Position numbers and translations under genes: made by a program
In this document: one piece after another, positions 50,299 through 59,737 of the stretch
Numbering within the stretch: position 1 is the stretch's first letter
Layout of the letters: the number at the start of each line of letters is the position of its first letter
DNA from: JAXLWB01 sp046328715
GTDB lineage: Bacteria > Chloroflexota > Anaerolineae > Caldilineales > Caldilineaceae
DNA length: 64,000 nucleotides
Direction: 5' to 3'
Assembly (NCBI GenBank): GCA_046328715.1
Contig: JAXLWB010000008.1
Coordinates: 1 to 64,000 of the forward strand
The notes under the pieces: generated by a model
Told to the model about the DNA's origin: nothing
Seen by the model: only the letters and a program-made list of their open reading frames with translations
Database searches by the model: none

Positions 50299-53200
50299 TC
50301 AACCCCCAAGCGCCTTTGTCAACTGCTCGACCACTGGTTTGTCACTAGCCGGTGCCAACTGTAGGGCCTGCTGAGCCATTTGGCGCGCTTGGTCAATTTG
50401 TCCCACGCTTTGTAGCAGTGTCGCCATCTTGTAAACGGGCAGATAGTTGGTCGGTTGCGCCGTTGCTATCTGCTGATAGATCTGAATGCCCAAGCCAATC
50501 ATATCCGTGTAGACCTGTCCATTGGCTGGGCTTACTGCGGCAATCGCCTGATCGACACTGCTGGCCGCATTCACCAAGTCGCCCTGCTGTTGATAGAGCA
50601 AGACAAGATTGCGCAGTGCCGCCGCATTGCCCGGCTGTAATTCAATCACTTTGATGTTGGCCTGGATCGAATCGGTGATCTGATTGGTACGAGCGTAGGC
50701 CACACCGAGATAGCTCCACAACTGCACAGTCGATGCCGAACGATTCGCCTGGTCAAAGGTTGCAATACCCTGCTTCATCACTGGAATCAGCTTATCATAG
50801 AGTTGGTTGCGCTCGTAAAAATCGGCGAGCAGCAGGTAGGTCTGGTCGAAGAGCGGATCGATCTCCAGGCTGTGGACATAGGCAGCTTCGGCCTTGTCAT
50901 TTTCAGAGCGTGCCTGGAAGGCATTGCCTTTTTCGTTCCAGAGATGGGCAGCGTTCGGGCTCAGCGTTGTCGCCGTCTCATACATGGCTACGCTCTTGTC
51001 GAGCATTTCCTGACGCATCTGTGGATTATCAGTGCTCAGATCGGCCCAGGTGCGGTAAAGGCGCGCCAGGTTGGCAGTATGGTCGGTGTTGAGTGGATTC
51101 ACCCGCTGTGCCTCCAGCAGAACACTTTCCGCAGCCCGCAAAAGATCTAGCCGCCCCATCTGGGCCACATCATTCGGGCGTAGTGCCAGCACTTGCGCCA
51201 GCGATCCACCTTCGGAGAATTTGACAGCACCCTCGGCAGTTTGTACCGTCTTGGCCTGTTCAAGCAAGCTACGGCCCAGGAAGAGCATGTATTGATCTTC
51301 GGTCGTACGTTCTGCCAGCGCTCGCCCATAGAGTTCAATACTGTTGATCCACTGGCCGGCGTTGTCGAACTGCTGTCCTTGTTTGTAAATGATGTCGGCA
51401 CGCACCAGGTCTACATTGATGCTACTTATAAAGAAGTAGGCAACAAAGGCCAAGATCGGTGCCGCCACAAGGGCAAAGGCGGGTCGCCCGGCATTGGCAA
51501 TCCGACCCGACAGCCAACGCCAAGCATAGACAGCCGCAGTTCCCAACATCCAGAGAATCACAATCGTGGTAAAGACGGCAAAGTGGTTGGCCACATAGTT
51601 CAACACATTATTCAACTGCTCTACGGTCTGTGTGGGCGGGAAGGGAGTCAGGCGGCTACCTTGAATGATGCCGTAAACAAGCCAGCTAAACCAGACCACA
51701 ACCCCATGTAACGCAAAGCTGCGCAGCCACCAGGACCAATCGGGGGCACGCTTTTGGCGCAGCACCTCGGCAGTCAACCCGAGTGCCGCCGCAAAAAACC
51801 AGGTAAAGAGCAGGTTATAGAGCAAAGCACGACTGGTAATGATCTCCTGACCGCGCACAAGTTTGGTGAAGGCATTCAAGAAGACCTCGATGCCATCAGT
51901 TTTGCCTTGGGGATTGGTGGTATAGATAAAAACTGCCGTCAGAAAGACCAGGATGTCAGTCATCATGGTCGAGGGAAAGAGCGGCAAAGTGTTGACAGAT
52001 CGACGGGGGGGCGGTGGCACAGCTCGTACAGGCACAGGACGGGTGCGATCTTTACGATTTTTGCCTTGGGCCGAAGGGGCAGCAGGCGGCGGAGTTTGAG
52101 GTACAACAACCTGGCTGGCTTCCTCTTCAGTTTCTTCTTCTGTCGCTTGCGCAATGGTGGCATTTTCAGGTTGTGCCCAGCGCATCCCAACCACCAACAT
52201 CGTTGCGGTCAGCACCCAGAAATGGATACGCGTGGCAACAATCGCAATCCCAAAGTGGATTTCGGCAAAGTGAGCAATAATGGCACTCACAATGGCGATG
52301 ATCAGCAGTACACGTGGAATATCAGCCCGCTGCGGACGGAAATCCGTGTGCATGAAGGCGGCAATCGTGGCGTAGATCACCAGCCCAGCCAGAAGGCCGG
52401 TTGGGAGGGCAACACCAAAAAAGCGGAACTGGCCACCGTCCAAATAGACTGCCAGCGAAATGGAAATGATGGCACCTAGTCCTAGCAACACAAAAAAGAG
52501 GATCGTATCGCGCCGTTTGACGATCAATCCCAACCAACGCAACGCCCAATAGAATACACTCAAGAAGAGTGACATATACGCCACAAAGCCCAATAACCCA
52601 GTAATGACCAGGCTATCCCAGGTCTCATTGTGCGAACGATCCGGACTGGCATTGCGTGCTTCAATATTGGCCAGAGGGGGCGGATAAAAGGGGTTGTAGG
52701 CCACCCACATGGCTTCGGGGCCATAGCCTACAATCTGGCGCAGGAAGTTGATGGAATCCTTGGAGCCATCAGGGTAGGTCAAAGGAGCATGGGGTTGCAT
52801 CATTTTGGCATCGCCCGTCCAAATCAAGATACGGACCAGCCCTGTTCCATCGGTGTCGAGAATCTGGCAAAGGCGAGCGATATTGGGATTGGCACAGATC
52901 GGTCCAGAGGCGAGAAACGTATTTAAGGCAACCAGCAATGCAGCGCCGGCAATACCTAATGCAGCCCAAATGCCGGTCAATAATCGGTAAGCACGCGGTC
53001 TTCGTGCGCTGAAGAGCAAGAGGATAAAGAGATAAAGGCCAACAAACATACCAATCCATGGGCCACGGCTCTGCGTCCAGAAGATGGCCAAGGCTTGCAC
53101 TACCAAGATGACCAGATAGATGCTGCCAGCCAGGACATTGGCAGAGTCGCTATCCCGGTTCAGTTCCTGATAGTCAGCGCTAATGATTGCGGCGAAACTA

Positions 53201-53856
53201 TTGTAAATTCGTTCCAGCGTGAGGAAGAAAGGAATAATCAAATAGGCGGCCAGGAAGATTGCGTTGCCTGCATTGCCTGCCACACGACTCGTCACATCAC
53301 CGCCCCAGGGCAGCGGGTCGATCTGATTGTGTTGGATAATGCCGTAAATTGCAACTGGGAAGCTGGTAATAATGATTGCATGTTGCAGGCGGCGCAGTTG
53401 CTCGGGTCGCCGCAGATGGGCTGCTGTCAAGCCTGCAATCGAAACATAACAAAGAAAACCGAAGGTCCCTTGGAGGCGTTGATACGAACCGAACCAGCTT
53501 ACAAAAGGTGCCACGCTTAAGGCAGTGCTGATTAAATAGGCTATGATCAACAAGATCACTGGGATAAAGAAGGGCATTCTTCTGCCTTGCTGCAAGAGCG
53601 AGGAGGCTTGCACTTCTTCTTCACTCTCCTTTTCACGAAAGGCTGGTAGCCAGAGCGGACCACCATTGGCGATCTTACTCAACCAAGCGGCAATCATAAC
53701 CAGGGCAATCGAGCGCACCAGGCTGCCTTTGTCTGGTTCGAAGACGCGGCTGGAGAATACATTAAAAAACATGGGCGCCAAAATCAGCGCTGCCAACCAA
53801 CCTGCTTCGATAACACCTTCACACCAGTAATCGAATTTAGAACGTACTGCACTCAT
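50299..53856 (-). CDS. O-antigen ligase/polymerase-like membrane protein with C-terminal TPR domain
   Basis: 1185 residues from ATG 53856 (GAGGATCCCTCT before it); an upstream extension to 53934 lacks a site. Residues about 20-880 hold more than ten membrane helices, with the Wzy/WaaL-type loop region PWGGDVTSRVAGNAGNAIFL and the later long loop EARNASPDRSHNETWDSL. A hydrophilic Pro/Thr-rich linker (EEETEEEASQVVVPQTPP) splits the membrane part. The final 300 residues are TPRs (ALRPNDVAQMGRLDLLRAAE, EAAYVHSLEIDPLFDQTYLL, IKVIELQPGNAAALRNLVLL). TPR-fused ligases are known for exported polysaccharide or glycoprotein assembly. Confidence 0.88.
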   Translation of the reverse strand: MSAVRSKFDYWCEGVIEAGWLAALILAPMFFNVFSSRVFEPDKGSLVRSIALVMIAAWLSKIANGGPLWLPAFREKESEEEVQASSLLQQGRRMPFFIPVILLIIAYLISTALSVAPFVSWFGSYQRLQGTFGFLCYVSIAGLTAAHLRRPEQLRRLQHAIIITSFPVAIYGIIQHNQIDPLPWGGDVTSRVAGNAGNAIFLAAYLIIPFFLTLERIYNSFAAIISADYQELNRDSDSANVLAGSIYLVILVVQALAIFWTQSRGPWIGMFVGLYLFILLLFSARRPRAYRLLTGIWAALGIAGAALLVALNTFLASGPICANPNIARLCQILDTDGTGLVRILIWTGDAKMMQPHAPLTYPDGSKDSINFLRQIVGYGPEAMWVAYNPFYPPPLANIEARNASPDRSHNETWDSLVITGLLGFVAYMSLFLSVFYWALRWLGLIVKRRDTILFFVLLGLGAIISISLAVYLDGGQFRFFGVALPTGLLAGLVIYATIAAFMHTDFRPQRADIPRVLLIIAIVSAIIAHFAEIHFGIAIVATRIHFWVLTATMLVVGMRWAQPENATIAQATEEETEEEASQVVVPQTPPPAAPSAQGKNRKDRTRPVPVRAVPPPPRRSVNTLPLFPSTMMTDILVFLTAVFIYTTNPQGKTDGIEVFLNAFTKLVRGQEIITSRALLYNLLFTWFFAAALGLTAEVLRQKRAPDWSWWLRSFALHGVVVWFSWLVYGIIQGSRLTPFPPTQTVEQLNNVLNYVANHFAVFTTIVILWMLGTAAVYAWRWLSGRIANAGRPAFALVAAPILAFVAYFFISSINVDLVRADIIYKQGQQFDNAGQWINSIELYGRALAERTTEDQYMLFLGRSLLEQAKTVQTAEGAVKFSEGGSLAQVLALRPNDVAQMGRLDLLRAAESVLLEAQRVNPLNTDHTANLARLYRTWADLSTDNPQMRQEMLDKSVAMYETATTLSPNAAHLWNEKGNAFQARSENDKAEAAYVHSLEIDPLFDQTYLLLADFYERNQLYDKLIPVMKQGIATFDQANRSASTVQLWSYLGVAYARTNQITDSIQANIKVIELQPGNAAALRNLVLLYQQQGDLVNAASSVDQAIAAVSPANGQVYTDMIGLGIQIYQQIATAQPTNYLPVYKMATLLQSVGQIDQARQMAQQALQLAPASDKPVVEQLTKALGG

Positions 53857-53909
53857 AGAGGGATCCTCAGTGATGTAGAAAAATAGTCGCTGTTCAGTTT
53901 TGCAGAGAT

Positions 53910-53962
53910 GTGACCGGCACTTTCTGCTAGACAACGAACTGTATCGGAAAAGTGCCGGTCAC
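53910..53962. repeat. Inverted repeat GTGACCGGCACTTT
   Basis: Perfect 14-bp arms, GTGACCGGCACTTT at 53910-53923 and AAAGTGCCGGTCAC at 53949-53962, 25 bp apart. A diverged relative lies at 55341-55407. Confidence 0.75.
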
Positions 53963-54204
53963 ATTGCAAACTAGAATAATTGCTATGCCAGTTATTGTAT
54001 GTGAAGCTCCGATGGTGAACTGGAGCTTTTGCGCCAATAGGAGCCTAAAATCGCCTCAAATTTCATGACAAGCATATATTAAAGCAAGCTTACATCTTAC
54101 TTGCTTTAATCATTAACCTGCATTGTCCTACAACGAAGCAAAAGATGCAAAAGTTCGATATGACAGGAAAATAATAGTGGCAATTATTGGAAGAACTTAC
54201 TCCG

Positions 54205-54283
54205 AGAAGATGACAAGAGGAGGGGATGACAGAATGAAGAGATGATTAATCTTCTCATCCTGTTATCCCTTCCTCTTGTCAAA
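54205..54283. repeat. Word-repeat hairpin after the oligopeptide permease gene
   Basis: GAAGATGACAAGAGGAGGGG with GATGACAG words opposite CTGTTATCCCTTCCTCTTGT. Confidence 0.82.
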
Positions 54284-54284
54284 T

Positions 54285-55310
54285 TTAGGCTTTGTTCTTT
54301 AGCGTGGGATCGAGAGCATCGCGCATACCATCGCCGATGAGGGTGAAAGAGAGTACAGTTAAGGTGGTGAGAATACCAGGACCAAGCAACAGATGTAAAC
54401 CTTGCAAATGCCCCGTAATTGCGTCACGTTGAAAAATAAAGCTATTGGCGCGGTTGAGCATGTTGCCCCAACTAGGATCAGGAGGTTGTACCCCCAAGCC
54501 CAGAAAGCTCAGAATCGATTCCGAGACCATCAAGCCGCCGATATCGGCAAAGGTAAGTACAATGATCAGCGGAATGGTATTAGGGATGATATGCTGGAGC
54601 ATAATTCGCCAATTGCGTGCACCAATCGCACGGGCGGCCAAGGCATAGTCAAGTTCGCGCACTCGGAAGACGCTGCCCCGCATAAAGCGTGCCGTACCAA
54701 ACCAACCAAACACACCCAGAAAAACGGTCAACGTATAGGTGCTTGGAGTAAATATCGAGTTGATGATGATTAGCAGATAGATCGTGGGGATACTTGTAAT
54801 GGTGTTGATGCCCCACATGATCATATCATCGACGATGCCACCAAAGTAACCTGCCACTGCCCCTGCAGCCACACCCAGTACGAGTGAGATCAAGGCAGCG
54901 ATCAAGGCAATGCGCAGACTGACCCGTCCTGCATAGATCAGACGCGAAAGAAGGTCGCGCCCTAATTGATCGGTGCCAAGCCAATGCACTTGACCATTCG
55001 AGATCCCCAGCATCTTCGGTGCAGTCTCTTGGTCAATACCCAGACGCCATTCGATATAAGGCAGAACATAAGGCTGTTGATAGGCATTGCTGGCTTGCGT
55101 TGTATAGGGATCCACTCCCAGCCCGCTACTGATGACACCGGCAAATATTGCCATTAAGCTCACAATTAGTACAAAGGTGAGCGCAACGATGGTTAAACGA
55201 TCGCGACGTAATGTACGCAATGCCATCTGCCAATAGGACTCTGGCTTGCGTTCGATAAACGCCTCGTTCACTTTCACTTGACCAGGAAAGGTCGGATTCT
55301 GAATGGCCAC
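54285..55310 (-). CDS. Peptide/nickel-type ABC permease, OppC/DppC family (set B)
   Basis: 341 residues, six membrane helices after an N-terminal cytosolic lead (ESYWQMALRTLRRDRLTIVA). A long periplasmic loop follows helix 1; the BPD transport motif is GARNWRIMLQHIIPNTIPL (EAA-like), and LGVQPPDPSWGNML is the DppC C-terminal signature. It is the last gene of the transporter region, downstream of an OppB-type permease and separated by an inverted repeat. Confidence 0.94.
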   Translation of the reverse strand: MAIQNPTFPGQVKVNEAFIERKPESYWQMALRTLRRDRLTIVALTFVLIVSLMAIFAGVISSGLGVDPYTTQASNAYQQPYVLPYIEWRLGIDQETAPKMLGISNGQVHWLGTDQLGRDLLSRLIYAGRVSLRIALIAALISLVLGVAAGAVAGYFGGIVDDMIMWGINTITSIPTIYLLIIINSIFTPSTYTLTVFLGVFGWFGTARFMRGSVFRVRELDYALAARAIGARNWRIMLQHIIPNTIPLIIVLTFADIGGLMVSESILSFLGLGVQPPDPSWGNMLNRANSFIFQRDAITGHLQGLHLLLGPGILTTLTVLSFTLIGDGMRDALDPTLKNKA

Positions 55311-55340
55311 TTGGATTTATCAAAATATAGAACTACTAAG

Positions 55341-55407
55341 CCTTGCTAACTTGACCAGCACTTTCTCATACAGATGTTTGGGAAATGTCGGTCAAGGTTC
55401 AGCAAGG
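55341..55407. repeat. Inverted repeat, CCTTGCT...AGCAAGG
   Basis: CCTTGCTAACTTGACCAGCA opposite GTCGGTCAAGGTTCAGCAAG. The core TGACC(A/G)GCACTTTC relates it to 53910-53962. Confidence 0.72.
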
Positions 55408-55414
55408 AAATTGA

Positions 55415-56482
55415 TTACGAAAGACGTACCCGCGGGTCGACCAGAGCGTAAAAGATATCCGAGAGCAGATTTCCGACAATGGTAAGCAGCGCAAAGAACA
55501 TTCCAGCACCAAGCACAAGTGGGAAATCTTTTTGAAAAACCGCATTGACTGTCAACCGTCCCATTCCCGGCCAAGCAAAGATGGTCTCTGTCACAACCGC
55601 ACCGGCGAGTACCCCGACAATTGCCGGCCCCAATACGGTCATCAATGGAATCAGAGCATTGCGCAAGGCATGTTGAAACCAGACAGTATTACTTGATAAA
55701 CCTTTGGCTTTGGCCGTACGCACGTAGTCTTGCCCGATCACTTCGAGTGCCTCAGTACGCATTAAGCGAGCAAAGGCCGCCATCCCACCAAAAGCCAGGG
55801 CAAGCGATGGCAGAATTAGATGGCGAATGCGGTCCCCCAGGTCGATTGAATTGTCTAGCGATGGTGAACTGCGTCCGCTGGAGGGCAAAAGGCCCAACAT
55901 GGCAGAGAAGACCAGGATTAACAACAGACAGATCCAAAAGATCGGCACCGATTGAGCCAACGCTGTCAAGCCGCGAGTGATGTAATCAAAGATCGAGCCA
56001 CGGTAGACGGCACTTAATATACCTAGTGGCACACCAACCACCAGACTCAGGAGCAAGCTGGTAATCCCTAATTCCAACGTTGCAGGCATTCTGGAAACCA
56101 AGCGATCCCACACTGGCTCATTTGTGTCATAGCTGATACCCAAATCCCCACGAAGCACACCGCCACCGCCGTCATTACAAAAGGTGAGATTGAACGAAGC
56201 GTTGTATGTACACGTTGTATTGCCAAAGGTCAACGCTTGCGCCATGTCGCCGATACGCACCCCATAGCCGGTAAGCCAACGCAGATATTGCGCAACTACC
56301 GGCTGGTCTAGTCCCAACTGTTTTTCGAGCAGATCGCAGACTTCCTTGGGGTTCTTCGGGTTGAATCGACACTGAACAAGTGGTCCGCCAGGAACAAAAC
56401 TTGCTAGCACAAAGCTGATGATACTAATTCCCAATAACGTTGGAATGGCTTGCAACAGGCGGCGGATGAGGTATTGGATCAT
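55415..56482 (-). CDS. Peptide/nickel-type ABC permease, OppB/DppB family (set B)
   Basis: 355 residues. MIQYLIRRLLQAIPTLLGIS is the standard OppB start, with a large extracytoplasmic loop after helix 1 that includes two Cys-bearing segments (PLVQCRFNPKNPKEVCDLL). EAA-like loop YVRTAKAKGLSSNTVWFQHALRN and FAWPGMGRLTVNAVFQKDFP are conserved. Downstream of the solute-binding lipoprotein gene; pairs with the DppC gene at 54285. Confidence 0.94.
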   Translation of the reverse strand: MIQYLIRRLLQAIPTLLGISIISFVLASFVPGGPLVQCRFNPKNPKEVCDLLEKQLGLDQPVVAQYLRWLTGYGVRIGDMAQALTFGNTTCTYNASFNLTFCNDGGGGVLRGDLGISYDTNEPVWDRLVSRMPATLELGITSLLLSLVVGVPLGILSAVYRGSIFDYITRGLTALAQSVPIFWICLLLILVFSAMLGLLPSSGRSSPSLDNSIDLGDRIRHLILPSLALAFGGMAAFARLMRTEALEVIGQDYVRTAKAKGLSSNTVWFQHALRNALIPLMTVLGPAIVGVLAGAVVTETIFAWPGMGRLTVNAVFQKDFPLVLGAGMFFALLTIVGNLLSDIFYALVDPRVRLS

Positions 56483-56489
56483 AAAGATG

Positions 56490-56552
56490 GCGAGTGGCGA
56501 GTAGTAGGTGGTAGGTAATGTTACTTGCTACCCGCCACCTGCTACTCGCATT
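56490..56552. repeat. Word-repeat hairpin, GGCGAGTAGTAGGTGG family
   Basis: GGCGAGTGGCGAGTAGTAGG opposite CTACCCGCCACCTGCTACTC, between the binding-protein and OppB genes. Confidence 0.85.
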
Positions 56553-56555
56553 CAA

Positions 56556-58292
56556 CTACTGCTTCAAATACCATTGATGGATGTTGTAATAGGTGCTCCA
56601 CGGCTTAGGATCGAGGTTTGCCCAACGCTTGGCATAGGCGGTGTTACCGACACCACCCGAGATGAAGACGTAAGGCACGTCATCATTGATGAGCTTCTGA
56701 ATCTGCTTGTAGAACGGAGCGCGATCTTCAGGCTTGCAGCCCACCACCGATTTGCCTTGCTCTAACAACTTGTCCATTTCATCACTGTGATAGCTGACAA
56801 AGTTGAAACCGCTGCCCGGAGTATCATATTGGGTTGACCAGAAGGCATCGTCATTCGGATCCGTGCCCAAGCCGGTCCAACCGATGATGACCATGTCGAA
56901 TTTCTGGCCCAACAGCCGGTCTACCACAACTCCGAAGTCGATAGCCTCAAAGTTGACCTTGATGCCAACCTGCTTCAGTTGATCTTGCACCAAGGCACCC
57001 AAGTCCTCGCGCACTTTGTTGCCGGCATTGGTGATCAAGCTCAGTTCGAGCGGCTTGCCATCTTTCTCGCGTACGCCATCGCCATCGCTGTCCACCCAAC
57101 CGCCATCTTCCAACAGCTTCTTGGCTGTTTCAAGGTTATAGTCATAGGGCTTCAAAGAGGCATCGTAGGCCCAGTCTACGGCGGGCAGGACGTTAGCAGC
57201 CAGTTGATAGCCCTGGCCCAAGTACACCTTGTCGATAATGGTGGCATAGTCTAAGCTATGAGCAATTGCCTGGCGCACGGCCTTATCTCCCAAAATTGGG
57301 TGTGGCGTCTGGTCAATCAGTTTGCCGTTCTCATCGCGGCCCGCTTTTGGATCGTTGGGATCAGCCAGGTTGAGACCAACAAAGTCATAACCATCATCTT
57401 TGAAATTGTAGATGTTGACATTGTCAAAACCTTTGGCAGTTGTCAATTGATCGGGTTCAAGACCCATGATATCGATCTCACCGTTTTCCAACTGAGTCAA
57501 CTGGGCGGCAGTATCAGGAACGATCTTAATGATGCGCCCATCCATATAGGGTTTGCCTTCCCAATAGCCATCGTTGCGCACCATTGTGATGTTGTCATCA
57601 CGCGTCCAACTCTTGAAGATCAACGGGCCTGCACTGACTGTTGGCTCGGTGTTGAGCGTATTGGTCATGATGTCGCTGAAATCAGTTTTATAGAGGTGGC
57701 TGGGCAACAACTGTAAACCTACGTTTTGGATCGCATCGCAGCGGACAGAGTCATAGGTGACAACAACCGAGAGCGGATCAGGAGCTTCGATACTCTTAAT
57801 GCCATCCAAGTTGGCTTTGCGCGGCGTTTCAACCTTGTCGCTAGCGACAGCATCATAGGTAAATTTAAAATCGGCAGAGGTTACCGGAGTGCCGTCACTC
57901 CACTTGATGCCATCGCGCAACTTGAAAGTCCAGATCAGACCGTCATCCGACACCGTCCAACTTTCAGCCAAGGCACCGTCAGGCGTCACAGCGCCAGTAT
58001 CGGGATCAACGCCAATCAAGGAGGGGAAAAGCATTGCATTTACAGCCTGACTTGCCGTTTCCGAAGAAAGGATCGGGTTCAGCATCTTGGCGTCGGCGAT
58101 ATTTGCATCGACGAAAATTCCGCCGGGCTTTGCTTCCCCTGTTGCATCGTTGCCGCCAGCGGCTGGCTGGGAACTAGAGTCGCCAGCACTGCTGCCTTGT
58201 GTCGGCGCAATGGGCTGGGGTTGGGCACAGGCAGCAAGCATGACCGCCAGCATTGCCACCAGAACAGTTACGTGAAGTGTTGTTCGTTTCAT
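56556..58292 (-). CDS. ABC transporter substrate-binding lipoprotein, family 5 (peptide/nickel type)
   Basis: 578 residues from ATG 58292 (AAAGGTG upstream); a frame from 58355 is longer but lacks a site. Signal peptide with lipobox VMLAACAQ, then a Ser/Gly-rich linker. The family 5 outline is clear: LNPILSSETASQAVNAMLFP, LAESWTVSDDGLIWTFKLRD with IKWSDGTPVTSADF following, VRQAIAHSLDYATI, and the closing YAKRWANLDPKPW. Ligand unknown. It is placed between ATPase and permease genes and can serve both permease pairs in principle. Confidence 0.95.
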   Translation of the reverse strand: MKRTTLHVTVLVAMLAVMLAACAQPQPIAPTQGSSAGDSSSQPAAGGNDATGEAKPGGIFVDANIADAKMLNPILSSETASQAVNAMLFPSLIGVDPDTGAVTPDGALAESWTVSDDGLIWTFKLRDGIKWSDGTPVTSADFKFTYDAVASDKVETPRKANLDGIKSIEAPDPLSVVVTYDSVRCDAIQNVGLQLLPSHLYKTDFSDIMTNTLNTEPTVSAGPLIFKSWTRDDNITMVRNDGYWEGKPYMDGRIIKIVPDTAAQLTQLENGEIDIMGLEPDQLTTAKGFDNVNIYNFKDDGYDFVGLNLADPNDPKAGRDENGKLIDQTPHPILGDKAVRQAIAHSLDYATIIDKVYLGQGYQLAANVLPAVDWAYDASLKPYDYNLETAKKLLEDGGWVDSDGDGVREKDGKPLELSLITNAGNKVREDLGALVQDQLKQVGIKVNFEAIDFGVVVDRLLGQKFDMVIIGWTGLGTDPNDDAFWSTQYDTPGSGFNFVSYHSDEMDKLLEQGKSVVGCKPEDRAPFYKQIQKLINDDVPYVFISGGVGNTAYAKRWANLDPKPWSTYYNIHQWYLKQ

Positions 58293-58431
58293 TTGCAAGC
58301 ACCTTTCGTAGTTGAGGGAAAATTGCAACAATTCGCTCACACGGGTGAGTATCACTCGTCCAACAAACGTGAATGGATTTTGCTATTGTAGCAAATGACA
58401 GTCACTTGAACAGTTACATAGTTTACGTTTT

Positions 58432-58561
58432 AGAAGCTGTCTGAAAAGTACACTCGACAGGCCTAGCCGAGCAACCGACCCTGCCATCTATGACCGTTGT
58501 GGCTTTCATCTCGCCAACCTAGTAAGTCCACGCTGTTCTCTGGCGTTTCAGACAGTATCTT
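58432..58561. mobile_element. MITE-like element, about 130 bp
   Basis: AGAAGCTGTCTGAAA at the left and, reversed, AGATACTGTCTGAAA at the right; no reading frame inside. It fills most of the 330-bp spacer between the OppF-type and binding-protein genes. Unrelated to the AGGACTTACGCA elements. Confidence 0.6.
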
Positions 58562-58622
58562 TGGGGCAAACAAACTTAGGGTGAAATATATCTTACCATA
58601 GATGTCAAGTAGCAAACTCTAA

Positions 58623-59639
58623 CTACTGTTTCAAAGCGCTGTTGCCCGCTTTATCCACCAAATGGCAAGCGACCCAATGTTCGGCACTCTTCTCTTCAAA
58701 GATCGGATCTTCGTGTTTGCAACGTTCCATGGCAAAGGGACAGCGTGGGTGAAAACGACAGCCCGAAGGAGGATTTACGGGTGAGGGCACATCGCCCTTG
58801 AGCACAATTCGTTGACGGCGCAGGCGAGGATTGGGCAAAGGAATGGCGGAGAGAAGCGCTTGTGTATAGGGATGTTGTGGATTGCGGTACAACTCTTCGC
58901 GCGTCGTAACTTCAACTAACTTGCCTAAGTACATCACCCCAACGCGATCGCTGATATGTTCGACGACGCTGAGATTGTGCGCAACAAAGAGGTAGGTAAG
59001 CCCATATTCTCGTTGCAGCTCTTTAAGCAAATTGAGAATCTGGGATTGGATCGATACATCCAACGCCGAAACCGGCTCATCACAGATGATAAAGCGCGGA
59101 TTCAGCGCCAGTGCGCGAGCAATCCCAATCCGTTGTCGTTGTCCACCCGAAAATTCATGGGGGTAACGAGAGGCATGATATGGGTTCAATCCAACCTTAT
59201 CAAGCATCTCTTGTACGATTTTTGTGCGTTGTGAGCGGTCGCCCATACCATGGATCAGCAACCCTTCGGCAATCGTTTCCCCGACTGGCACACGAGGATC
59301 GAGCGAGGAATAGGGGTCCTGAAAGACAATCTGCATATTGCGCCGCATATTTTTGAGTTCAGCGCCGCGTTTGGCAAAGAGTTCCTCGCCATCAAAAAAG
59401 ACTGAGCCGCTCGTAGCAGGTTGCAGGCGCAAGATTGTGCGCGAAACCGTCGTCTTGCCACAGCCCGATTCACCCACCAGACCAAACGTTTCCCCTTCAC
59501 GGATGGTGAAACTAACATCATCCACTGCCTTCACATTGGCAACCACGCGCTGCAAAATACCAGCTCGGATCGGGAAATACGTTTTTAGATTCTGGACGAC
59601 CAGCAATTCTTTCTGAGCGCTCTTTACAGGAATTGTCAT
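58623..59639 (-). CDS. Peptide/nickel-type ABC ATP-binding protein, OppF/DppF family
   Basis: 338 residues. Walker A GLVGESGCGKTTVSRTIL, Q-loop VFQDPYSSLDPRVPVGETI, signature FSGGQRQRIGIARAL, Walker B FIICDEPVSALDVSIQ and the oligopeptide-type C-terminus with CRFHPRCPFAMERC (Cys cluster). Energises the neighbouring permeases with the OppD-type ATPase at 59738. Confidence 0.96.
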   Translation of the reverse strand: MTIPVKSAQKELLVVQNLKTYFPIRAGILQRVVANVKAVDDVSFTIREGETFGLVGESGCGKTTVSRTILRLQPATSGSVFFDGEELFAKRGAELKNMRRNMQIVFQDPYSSLDPRVPVGETIAEGLLIHGMGDRSQRTKIVQEMLDKVGLNPYHASRYPHEFSGGQRQRIGIARALALNPRFIICDEPVSALDVSIQSQILNLLKELQREYGLTYLFVAHNLSVVEHISDRVGVMYLGKLVEVTTREELYRNPQHPYTQALLSAIPLPNPRLRRQRIVLKGDVPSPVNPPSGCRFHPRCPFAMERCKHEDPIFEEKSAEHWVACHLVDKAGNSALKQ

Positions 59640-59659
59640 AGCAATAATAATAAATTTAG

Positions 59660-59737
59660 TAATTCAATGGGACAGTAATACAGTGTAAACACCTCACTGA
59701 TTTACGATCTTATTGTGTCACTGTCCTACTGTTTCAC
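59660..59737. repeat. Word-repeat hairpin between the two ATPase genes
   Basis: AATGGGACAGTAATACAGTG against TCACTGTCCTACTGTTTCAC. Same ACAGTGGGACAGT family. Confidence 0.82.

Larger units (their letters stand above)
53857..54284. other. Gene-free spacer
   Basis: About 430 bp without a credible gene. It holds a 14-bp inverted repeat (53910-53962) and a word-repeat hairpin (54205-54283); the middle is plain AT-rich DNA. Confidence 0.6.

Noticed and set aside
53857..54284. Possible tRNA or small RNA in the spacer
   Set aside because: No cloverleaf or T-loop consensus could be found; only inverted repeats are evident.
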